Below, one piece after another: positions 54,973 to 64,000 of a DNA stretch of 64,000 nucleotides; position 1 is the stretch's first letter; each line of letters opens with the position of its first letter. A program made the position numbers and the translations under genes. Below the pieces are notes generated by a model, which did not search any database, was not told the DNA's origin, and saw nothing but the letters and a program-made list of their open reading frames with translations. The stretch is from Malachius bipustulatus (taxonomy: Eukaryota > Arthropoda > Insecta > Coleoptera > Melyridae), in assembly GCA_910589415.1 (NCBI GenBank), contig OU342632.1, positions 49,279,341 to 49,343,340 of the forward strand. The letters are read 5' to 3'.

Positions 54973-55830
54973 TTGAAATCTGAGGACTTTTTGCTTTTTT
55001 TTCCGACTCACAGAATCCACTATGGTGTGGGCGTTGCTGTGAAATGTATGTCTAATGAATCTGCAACGAAATTCAAAGAATTGGTCCAGTCAAAACTTCT
55101 CTCGAAATATAATGTTCGCGACCTTCCTCAGCTGCATCCTATAGTTCGTTTGGTCAGGATCAGCGAGAAGCATCAGCCGGATGCGTTTGTTAAGTCACTC
55201 AAAGCACAAAACGAAGATATTTTGTCACAAAATTGCAATATATAACTCATTTCTATCAGTCCTCTTAAATCCAATATTCGTGTTTTTCAGGTGCTTCTTC
55301 AGTTCGACGCTATCATTCAGTTATGGGCATGTTTTCGATAAAGGTAGACTGCATATTGGATATGACACATGTACGGTATATGATGCTCTTGATCTACGCA
55401 GATGTTGCAATTGCAACAACACATAATGGTCATCACTCTCCAGGTTGCAAGAGTAAGATCGATTGTCCCAAGTATGCTGGTAATCATCAGATCAAGGACT
55501 GTAATGTTACTGTATTGAAATGTTCAAACTGTGTGGCTGCTGCTCGTGTTATGCCATTTTTTCGCACACTTTATAAGTTTGTCTCGGCTAGCTCATTTTA
55601 TGGCACAAAAGGGAGTGGGAGTAACTCAGATTTGAATAAATCTCGGATCTCGAAATACAAACCTCTGCGATTCGGCTGGAATAAAAGAAACTTGGTGCTA
55701 GAAGGTCTAATGGGCGCCACGCTGTTACTTATACTTAAGGGTATGTTTCAAGAGATCATTATTGTCACAACAGCGAAGGGAACAATAAGTTTACCATGGC
55801 AAAAGCTGCGCAATAAAAGGGCTGGCTGAA
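54973..55830 (+). pseudogene. Decayed LINE ORF1 with zinc knuckles
   Basis: The first part (YGVGVAVKCMSNESATKFKE, SKYNVRDLPQLHPIVRLVRI) resembles the mid-region of Jockey/R1-type ORF1 proteins. It continues in another frame with HIGYDTCTVYDALDLRRCCN (about 55335-55400) and then cysteine-rich pieces CKSKIDCPKYAGNHQIKDC and LKCSNC, which correspond to degenerate CCHC knuckles. Several frameshifts are present. It belongs with the endonuclease and RT pieces downstream. Confidence 0.65.
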
Positions 55831-57300
55831 TACACCACTGGGTCAGGCCTAATTATTATTTTTACTATTCTCTGCGCTCTAACCCTACAAAGTTTCCTAT
55901 TTCCTGGTCCAGTATTATTATCGTAATAAATTACTAATTACTATTTCAAAGAATGAAAATTAAACTCTTAGTAACAATGATTATTATTATCAATGACCAG
56001 TTGTCTGATCTACTTAACACGGGGGTTACCTATTTAATTATCATTAGGAGAATGTCGAAAGGATCAACTACCTACTTCAATAATATAAATTTAATGGTAT
56101 AATATAAATTTGTAAATAAAGTAACAACGATATAAAATTACATCTGGGTATTTGTACTCCGTCTTCCGTGCACGCAAGAGTAAGTTTACAAGGCCAATAT
56201 CACAGCCAATTTATCACGAATGGTGGTTCAAGAACTAGTAATTTAAAAAATGTAAACGTTCAGGTTAGCTGTGGTCGTAACAATTTATCACCTATATAAA
56301 TGAAATAAACAGTATGGCTAATCGTGACTAGAATAATTGAAATCAATAAAAGAGGAAATAGTTTGACTCAGCCTGGATCCAGCGGTGGTTGTTCTGCCGT
56401 TCGTGGTCGAGGGATCAGCTAGAGCTCGCCAAGCAATAATAACTTGTATAAAGGAACTGGTGTGCTTTGGGTCTCAGACCAAGGTGTCTAATCCGGTACA
56501 TTGAGACAGTGACAGCTTCCTGGAAGGGCCTTGCTGGAGTGGATGGTGAAATTGCAAATTTGAGGAATGGACGAATCAAATCCTGGTCAGTAGCCGAACT
56601 GCAAGCCACAATTACTTGGCTAGGGGTGCAATTCAATATGTAACCTTAACTAAAACCCTGCAAATACATCACGTCTATGCAGTTCTATGCTAGCAAAAAT
56701 AGGAAAGCTTCAAGAAGACTTACCTTAAACTATTAAGGGTTCCCCTTACCGAATCACAATAGTAAAACAACTAAAGTGGCCAATCTAACTAGGAACTACT
56801 GCCAATATTATTATAATGTGTCTTTTGTGAGAATTTCCTAGACAAACTTGCTGAATTCTACACAAGAAAATTGCAATTTTTAGTTCTTCAAGATGGCTAC
56901 CTTCTCCTGCCTTATCAGCACAACCCACAAAAAACTTCCAGATTATCAAAAGTTCCACTCATGAAATCTCAACACTAGTGCCATACAGGATCCAAATCTC
57001 ATGAAGGCGGATGAATAAATAACCAGTAACAACAATAATAACTAGAATAATCTAGCAAATGGAGATAAATAAATAAATATTTATATAACCCATAATATTT
57101 ACAAATTATGACACCTATAATAATAGGAGATATAATAAATATATACAATAATACAATAATATTACATAAAAGAAGAACAATAATAGCCTGTGATTTTTCA
57201 CATGCTATAGTGTCTCTCCAAAGATTAAGGTTGATCAGGCTGCCCGTGATAGCTGCGGTGTTTATAAACACAAACTGGAGCTTTTTCGATCCCAAATTGT
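55831..57300. other. No gene recognised between ORF1 and ORF2 relics
   Basis: The interval is longer than a LINE inter-ORF region and probably contains insertions. A moderately GC-rich patch at 56370-56640 carries a 73-codon minus ORF without recognisable motifs. Confidence 0.4.
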
Positions 57301-57359
57301 TCGGCGTGAGTAGGGCGGCATATGGGAAACGTCGCTCTAGTTATCTAGTTATCGTCTCT

Positions 57360-58265
57360 ATTATCGAAACGTTCGAGGTCTTAACAGTAAACCTCTTGAT
57401 TTTTTTGACTTTTTTGTCAGTTAATTAGGTTTATTTGATATAATTTCTTGTACGAAAACTTGGTTAGGCGACGATGTTCATGACGCCGAGGTAGTTTGCT
57501 TTGACTACACCTTGTATACTTAGAAAGGATCGTGGTTTTCAGGGTGGACGACCGGTCAGGGGTGGGGGCGTGTTGTTGGCCATTGAATCCGATATACAAT
57601 GTAAGCTAATTGATGTGAACGCTGTATGTACAGTTCTTCAGTCACTTGGTATCATTGGCTTTCTTGCCGTAGAAATAGAAAGATTATTAATACTGGTCAT
57701 TTATATACCTCCTGGCGGTACCAACGAACAATATACTCTTCTGCTAGATACACTTGAATTGTTTGTATTGATATTTGGTAATAAGTCTTTGATTGTGGGA
57801 AATTTTAACATACCTAAATTGAATCGTGGCGATACTAGTGGTAAAACTACAGCTGTAAATAAGTTTTGTTCGGTGTTACACCTGCATCAGAGTAATAATT
57901 CTGTTTCGAATCTTGGTGGCAATTTGCTGGATCTTGTGTTAAGTTCGCAGGGTGGGTGCTCCGTATGAGGTCAGATTTTGTGGCTGCGGTGGAGGACGTC
58001 CACCATCCCGCCCTCGCTGACTCCATCGAGCGACGGTTGACTCACGAGGTCGAGGTCATGTGTGAGAGTGATAGATCGCACAGTCATACAACTTTCGACT
58101 TGCTGATTTTCCTTCTCTTTATGCCTCGTTGCGTGATACCTCATGGGATTCAGCACTTGTTCGTGACGATTTGGCTGATTTATTGGACGAATTTTATAAT
58201 TAAATTTATTCTTGCTTTGATAAACATGTCCCCCAGTCTTCACCTTCAGTAAATAAGTTCCCTCC
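57360..58265 (+). pseudogene. Decayed LINE ORF2, endonuclease and linker
   Basis: Fragments in changing frames give NVRGLNSKPLDFFDFF, TKTWLGDDVHDAE, GGGVLLAIESDI, IVGNFNIPKL and NLLDLVLS, the order of an APE-like endonuclease. The linker before RT follows (LADFPSLYASLRDTSWDSAL, to about 58255). The GDFN motif reads GNFN. It is interrupted at about 58270-58320 by the minus-strand LINE piece and resumes near 59980. Confidence 0.75.
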
Positions 58266-58324
58266 ATTGTTTTATGCTAGACATTAAACAAAATCTGAGA
58301 CAGAAAATGATTCACTGAAGTTAG

Positions 58325-59978
58325 TTTTTTAGTTTAGTTATACAATAATGAGTGGGTCGATTAGTGACACCTCCACTGCGACCAAGTGGTCTATTGTGGC
58401 TCACACCTAAGTGTTTTACATCCATTCCAGCAGGCCACTGCTTTTTAAAAAGCTAATGACCTTAGATGGTGTGAATGTATCCAGGTCTCTTGGAGAGAGA
58501 AATACTCTTCCGAACGTTGAGTGCCTGGTTCTTCCCAAGGCGGGGCAGTTGCATAGAACATGTTCTGATGTTTCTACATCCTCCAAACACAGGCGACATT
58601 CTGCGTCATCGGCTAGATTCATCCTGTGTAAGTGGTGATTTACTTTGCAGTGTCCTGTGTATAGGCCTATTAGGGCCCTTAGGTCAGTACTTTGGAGCTC
58701 ATGTAGCTTTTTAGCTCTGTTTCTCGATGGTCCTCAATGAAGGTCTGAGAGTGAGTTAATCCTGGCAGAGTGTGCCGAAGTACCTTATTTTCCGCCCAGG
58801 TGTCTATTGTTGTTTTGGCAGTATTTGAGGATATGCCAACAGCGGGTTCTGGTCCTGTAAATTTGGATTCGGTTCCTCTTCTAGCCAGAGAGTCAGCTAT
58901 TTTGTTCTCTCCAAGGACGGAGTGACCTGGAATCCAGACCAGAGTCAAGTTATTGTTTTTAGCTACCTCATTGAGTGCTGTTTGACAGTTCCATACTAGT
59001 CTGGAGTTGCAACAAATGGGGCTTTCAGGGCCGCTTGGCTATCTGAGAAGATTTTAATTGTTTTCGCGTGCAGTGCATTTCATCCAGCATCTGCGCGCTG
59101 AGTACAATGGCATAAATTTCTGCCTGAAATATTGATGCGTACCTACTGACCCAGGTTTGCAAAGAATTATCGTCTTGACCCAGCGTTGTACGCTCCGGAT
59201 CCAACTCCCGTTGGGGTCTTTAAAGCGTCGGTGTACCACGTGAGGTCTGCTTTGAGGAGGTCGTTTGAGTTACGCTCCCATTCGTCTCTGCTTGGAAAGA
59301 GGACATTGTATGTAGTGTAGTGGTTTGTTGTGTATGGCATCATTTCTGAGGGCATACTCAGAAGACTGTGACTTTGAGTGTCGTCCAGTAGACTGGTCCG
59401 CTCCATGACACAAGCTATTTGTGTGTTTCGTACTACCTATAGCAGTCTGTACGTTGTCCATCTGGCCTCTTTCCAAGTGTATATGGAGTGAAGGAAGGTC
59501 CAGAAGTATTTTCATAGCCGCCGATGGTCTGGTGCTCATTGCTCCACTGATTGCCAGACATGCCTGTCTTTGCAGACTTGACAGCTTCATTTTGGCCAAG
59601 GCTTGCAAGCCTTTGGACCACCAAGCTACACAGCCATATGCGATCATTGGCCTAATGATAGTTACATAAATATGCAGTGTATTTGCTTGGGACCAGTGCC
59701 ACAAGTTCTTCCACAGATCTTTTTGCAACTCCATAGGGAGAGCTTTGCTCTGTGGATAATATTTTCCAGATGGGAGTTCCATAGTAGCTTCCTATCATAC
59801 CTAGATATTTAGCCTCCTCCGCAAATGGTATAACTACTCCTTAAAGAGTAGGTGGTATAAAGTCTTCCAGCCTTTTTCGTCTAGTGAATGGTACTATAAC
59901 AGTTTTGCGAGAATTTAAAGATATCTGCTCCCTCTCGCACCACTGATACGTGACTTGAAGAACTTCCTGAAGGACATT
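58325..59978 (-). pseudogene. 5'-truncated LINE with RT end and RNase H, inserted in the decayed LINE
   Basis: On the minus strand the order is a piece of RT (VTYQWCEREQISLN, FAEEAKYLGM, about 59970-59790), the thumb/connection (SSLQRQACLAISGAMSTRPS), then RNase H and a tail. The RNase H pieces are TDALKTPTGVGSG, IFQAEIYAIV, FSDSQAAL and LVWIPGHSVLGENKIADSLA. The C-terminal CCHC-like tail is CRLCLEDVETSEHVLCNCPA, ending near 58416. Frameshifts separate these blocks. The RNase H type is that of I/R1-related elements. It sits between the endonuclease and RT parts of the plus-strand LINE, so it is the younger insertion. Confidence 0.8.
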
Positions 59979-61340
59979 ATCTACTGGAGACGATACACTT
60001 CCACAGGTGATCTCAACGAATATAATCAGTTCACCGAACTTCGTTCACTAACTAAGCGTGCATTAAATAAGTCAAATGCTTCTTACGTATGCAGGGTCGA
60101 TGGTGAGGTTAAGTCTAATCCCAGAAAATGCAATGAATTATAAGAGGAAACCACTAATTTACCTGCAAATGTTACTCTGGCCGGTGTCAGATCCACTTGT
60201 CCGAATATCTTGAATCTGAGAAGACTTACGTTGTCTGATTTAAAGGAGCCAACTAGATGTATTAGACCAACTATCACGGCCGGACCTGACAGAGTTCCTG
60301 GTTCTATCTTGAAAAATTGTTTGGATGTTTTCACTTCTCCCATTTAGAACATATTCAAGTTGAGTCTCAAAAACTGTACTTTCCCCGACAGCGTCTTACT
60401 CGTGTTACGCCCGTTTATAAATCAAACGATCGGTGTCTCATCTCTATTATGGACAATATTTGTAATCTGTGGGAGGCATGTCTTTGCAAATACTGCTCAT
60501 TTCCTTTTTCTTCCCTTGTTGTACCGGAGCAGCATGGTTTCATCTCTGGTCGCTCTACAACTGGCTTAACATATTTCACCCAATTTGTTTCTGATGCCTT
60601 ATATAGGACGGTTCTTAAATAGATTGTATTTAGGCAGATTTTTCAAAGGCTTTCGATCGGCTGGATCATATCATGCTGCTTTTTAAGCTTGATGACGTTG
60701 GCTCTGATGCACTACTTTCCTTGATTTCTTCGTATCTCTCCAATCGAAAACTTTACGTTCACTATAAAGGTCACAAGTCTTCCTACTACATGGCTACTTC
60801 TGGTGTTCCCCAGGGCTCACATCTGGGTCCTTTATTTTTTAATATTTACATAAATCTTCTCGGTAATTAGATGCGAATATGACTACCAGCGACTGTAGAG
60901 TGACTTTCGATCTTTGGAGAGTAGGTCCACTATACCCATTAATGTTGTAATATGTAACGCTGTTACACTTATCACAGATTAAAAAAAAAACATAGTTTAG
61001 TCGTACAACATAAATGGATCAAAGTTGCCTAGATGTGATGTAGTTAGAAACTTGGGTGTTGTCTTTGACAAAGAATTAAATTTCGTTCCTCATTTTAACG
61101 CCATGATAGCTCCATCATACAGACTACTCTGAAAGCACTGTTCAAGACACTGGTTCGCTCAAAGCTGGAGTATGCCTGTGTTGTATGGTTCCCTTCTTAT
61201 TTCGTTCATATTAGCTGTAGCGTAAGTTTTTGAAATTTTTATCTTTTAGGGCAGGTGGCTCGTATCCTCAGATGGATTATCCCCACAACTTAATGTTGGA
61301 GAGATTTGAGCTGCAGTCATTAAAGCTTAGACGGGGCTGT
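59979..61340 (+). pseudogene. Decayed LINE ORF2, reverse transcriptase part
   Basis: After the inserted fragment the plus-strand LINE resumes with NFLKDIIYWRRYTSTGDLNE. It continues through CIRPTITAGPDRVPGSILKN, PEQHGFISGRSTTGL, ADFSKAFDRLDHIML and SGVPQGSHLGPLFFNIYIN to VRNLGVVFDKELNFVPHF. The usual tail FRAGGSYPQMDYPHNLMLER follows near 61250-61310. The catalytic YADD block is not readable. Many frame changes show that the copy is old. Confidence 0.78.
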
Positions 61341-63410
61341 AACGGTGCTTACCTGGGTCCCTGCAGATTGTGTTAAATATCCCTGTGGTTCCCTGATCTC
61401 TGTAGTCGGTCTCTTAGTCCGGAACGATGGAAAATTTTGTATGGGAGGAGATACGATACCAATGAGACAAAATAATTTTCCTTAGCCCTTATTTATTTGA
61501 ATAGTTACATTGTCTAGCAAGGTGTTGGCAATATTATCAGTTTTATACATTTTACAACAGTTGGTATTACTTACAATTCGCCTTAATGCTATTTAAATTA
61601 AAAGAAGTGGAGCCTTCACCTTGTAGAATCGTTTCTGGGCTTAATTATTTACAAAACATTTTAACTAAGAGAATTCGTTCATATACGAATCTTTTGTTTG
61701 AGTTTGCCTATTTCCTGTTTGTACCTTTGTTACCTAGAGAACTCATTTATCAATGTTTCTGCCTTTATATGGTGATAACTTGGTTTTATGACTTTAGTAT
61801 CATATGTATCTATTTTGCTGACCAAGATCTTGATTTAGAATGAAATTATTTACTCTCTCAAATTATTCCAGTAATTTGATGGCAATTTATTTATTAATAA
61901 TCATACAGAAGTTTGTTTCAGATGTTTAAAACTTTGTGGATGCTCCTGGTATAAATAATAACTAGATAGTTTGCTTTTTCAACTGTACCTATTCATTCCA
62001 AGAATGCCTTTGTTTTGAAGCTAAAATGCTTTTGTTTTCATCATTTTATTAGACAGAATCCCAGTCTTGTTTCGATTTTGCTTAACGAAACAGTAGGTAA
62101 ATTATAAATAAAAAGATAGCTTGTATTGGAGCAAAATGAAGATCGCAGTTTTTATTAATTCAAATAAATTTCCTTCCGTCGATATTTCGTCAGTCTTGTT
62201 ATTTACACACCTAAAATATGCAGACTGTTTTTGTATTGTATTATTATAGTTCAATAAACATTCCAAAGGAATTAATGCATCCTTTTTCAGGGCTGCGGCG
62301 TATTACGCACTTGTGAAATCATTCAATTAGATTCATAAATCGTCTAAAATAATATAACACACAAAATATCTTCTGCCTGGAGAATTGAATTGTTTTATTA
62401 TTGAAGGACCGGAATTTTTACAACAGCAACAGTTATTCATCTAGTCTTTATGAAATGATATTTTCCAGTGTCTATTTTACAGCAACTAACAGTTTCATTT
62501 ATTTAAAATCTGGTTCGATTGGAATTTATGTTTTATTTATTAGCTTAATTATTTAATTGTCAGCTCATATTATTTGATTAGACTGAATTAATATTTCTTT
62601 AATAATTATTATTCATTCACTGTTTTGACTTTATTTATCAGAAATTTACAATTTGCTATTCTTTCAGAAATGTACTAATTTTCCTGTTAACTGTGATTTG
62701 CTAGATCTTATATGAAATTTTCAATGAGTTCTCGCGGTACTTTAGGCTTTACTTATAAAAATAATTCATCTGAATCTTCAGGTTGGTTCGATTTATCCCT
62801 TGATCTGGAAACCCTTGTGGTATTTGACCTTTACCATTTGTCCTCAGTTTCTAGAGAAACACGAAATTACGAAATTAGACAGTACCTAAGTCTTTATATG
62901 CAAGTGCTTATTATACACTGAATTAAAAAAACAATAATTTTCGGCTTCAAAATTGTCACTTTTTAAAGACTCTCCATTTAAATTACTTTGTCTATTTCTG
63001 GATGTTTAGAAATTTTATAAAAGTTTCATTTCGTTGTAAGTACACATTCTGAAATAGATAAGCTTGCTTATTTGATTCATGAACATATTTATGTTGATGA
63101 CTGCATATAAAATTTGATTGTTACTGATTAAAAAAAACTTTATGGCTCATTTCTTAATAAATGGCTTTCTAATTTATTTAATATTTAGTCATATTCATTT
63201 TCACACTTTTCGGCTAATCTCGTTTGTTTTGGTTGAATTCATTAATTTATTTCATTTGATTGTTTTATTATTATAATTTGTCAGATTTCCTGACATAATA
63301 AGTGTTGCCAGTTTGGGCAAATCAAATAACTTGTTACAATACGCTCACCGGCGTTTATAGGTCAATGTCATAATTATACATTGATTGTCAATTTTGACTT
63401 AGCTTTTATT
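61341..63410. other. AT-rich, no gene recognised
   Basis: No open frame with recognisable features. The beginning may be the 3' untranslated part of the decayed LINE. Confidence 0.4.
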
Positions 63411-63414
63411 AGCT

Positions 63415-63760
63415 CATAAGATATTGCCAGTTTAGGCTAATGTTGGTATGTTTAGCTTTTGTCACCTTTGGACTTGTTTAATTTTTGTTTATGCCAGTTT
63501 TTTACTGATGTCACCTTTGGACAAATTTAGTGTTTGTTTATAATATGTTGCCATTTTGGCTTGTGTCACCTTTGGACAAGTTTTATTATTATTTATAATA
63601 TATTGCCATTTTAGGCTTGTGTCACCTTTGGACAAGTTTTATTATTATTTATAATATATTGCCATTTTAGGCTTGTGTCACCTTTGGACAAGTTTTATTA
63701 TTATTTATAATATATTGCCGTTTTGGCTTTTGTCACCTTTGGACAAGTTTTGAGACTGCC
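63415..63760 (+). repeat. ~56-bp tandem repeat, about six copies
   Basis: The block GTCACCTTTGGACAAGTTTT recurs at 63461, 63510, 63565, 63621, 63677 and 63732, giving periods of 49, 55, 56, 56 and 55. Each unit also has TTTATAATATATTGCCATTT. The central copies are almost identical and the outer ones diverge, as in a small array that evolves by unequal exchange. Confidence 0.9.
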
Positions 63761-64000
63761 TTAAATATTTGTGATTTTGATTCATTTGACTTGTTAAATT
63801 TGTCAACGCCGAGTTTTCCCTTCTCTCTTTTGATATATTAATGGGTTACTGTTTATTTACCAGGTTATAGATACGAACAACGGCGTAATTCCCAAAATTA
63901 GACCAATTCAGACAATTTTCAACCAATTCAAACAACACATCGCTCGTCAGCGGCATCGCTTTGCGGCATCGTTCGTCAACGGAATATTATTTATTACAAT
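63761..64000. other. No gene recognised at the right edge
   Basis: The last 80 bases contain short near-repeats (AGCGGCATCGCTTTGCGGCATCG, given here only as the words CGGCATCG twice). No frame is recognisable. Confidence 0.3.

Noticed and set aside
54457..55020. 187-codon minus ORF
   Set aside because: It reads through GC-rich direct and inverted repeats, several frames are open at once, and no domain is visible.
56415..56636. 73-codon minus ORF considered as an upstream Ig exon of the sidestep-family gene
   Set aside because: It lacks the Cys-Trp-Cys pattern of an Ig domain and phase-1 splice sites.
63415..63760. Regular repeats considered as a CRISPR array
   Set aside because: The whole 56-bp unit is repeated, with no unique spacers, in an insect-like genome.

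Overview
The window is AT-rich eukaryotic DNA, most likely from an insect. It contains two exons of a sidestep-family adhesion receptor (minus strand) with GT-AG boundaries and matching phases, set in a dense field of transposable elements. No rRNA, tRNA, CRISPR array or prokaryotic signal was recognised. The order cannot be fixed from the sequence; the repeat-rich, long-intron style would suit a beetle, but that is only an impression.

Layout. 1-12.3 kb: non-autonomous elements (an 887-bp fold-back palindrome, TIR elements, hairpins) in otherwise featureless DNA. 12.3-22.7 kb: a decayed DIRS-type tyrosine-recombinase retrotransposon with inverted terminal repeats and the diagnostic internal complementary region, split by an intact-looking Ty3/Gypsy element with two LTRs that look identical and a CATTA target duplication. 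23.5-24.4 kb: a nested hairpin. 24.4-30.0 kb: a nearly full-length I-group-like LINE (ORF1, then ORF2 with endonuclease, RT and RNase H) carrying two frameshifts. 30-35 kb: small TIR elements, a TTAA-flanked piggyBac-like MITE and a sequence that folds as a type I hammerhead ribozyme.

35.8-41.4 kb: the two host exons (last Ig domain, then FN3) with an intron of about 5 kb full of MITEs, a dead mariner-like element and THAP-domain relics. 42-47 kb: more fold-back palindromes and an almost intact Tc1/mariner-superfamily element with ~120-bp TIRs and one nonsense codon. 47-51 kb: a minus-strand CR1/Daphne-like LINE with one nonsense codon, inserted into a fold-back element whose other arm shows the empty site. 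52.7-53.7 kb: a TIR element. 54.6-61.3 kb: a badly decayed plus-strand LINE interrupted by a minus-strand LINE fragment that encodes RNase H. 63.4-63.8 kb: six copies of a ~56-bp tandem repeat.

The host gene is the only non-mobile gene recognised. The rest is a layered record of insertions. The least ordinary items are the hammerhead motif, the array of eight covarying dyad motifs in the DIRS leader/intron region, the single stop codon separating in-frame ORF1 and ORF2 in the I-like LINE, and the family of long palindromes sharing one core.
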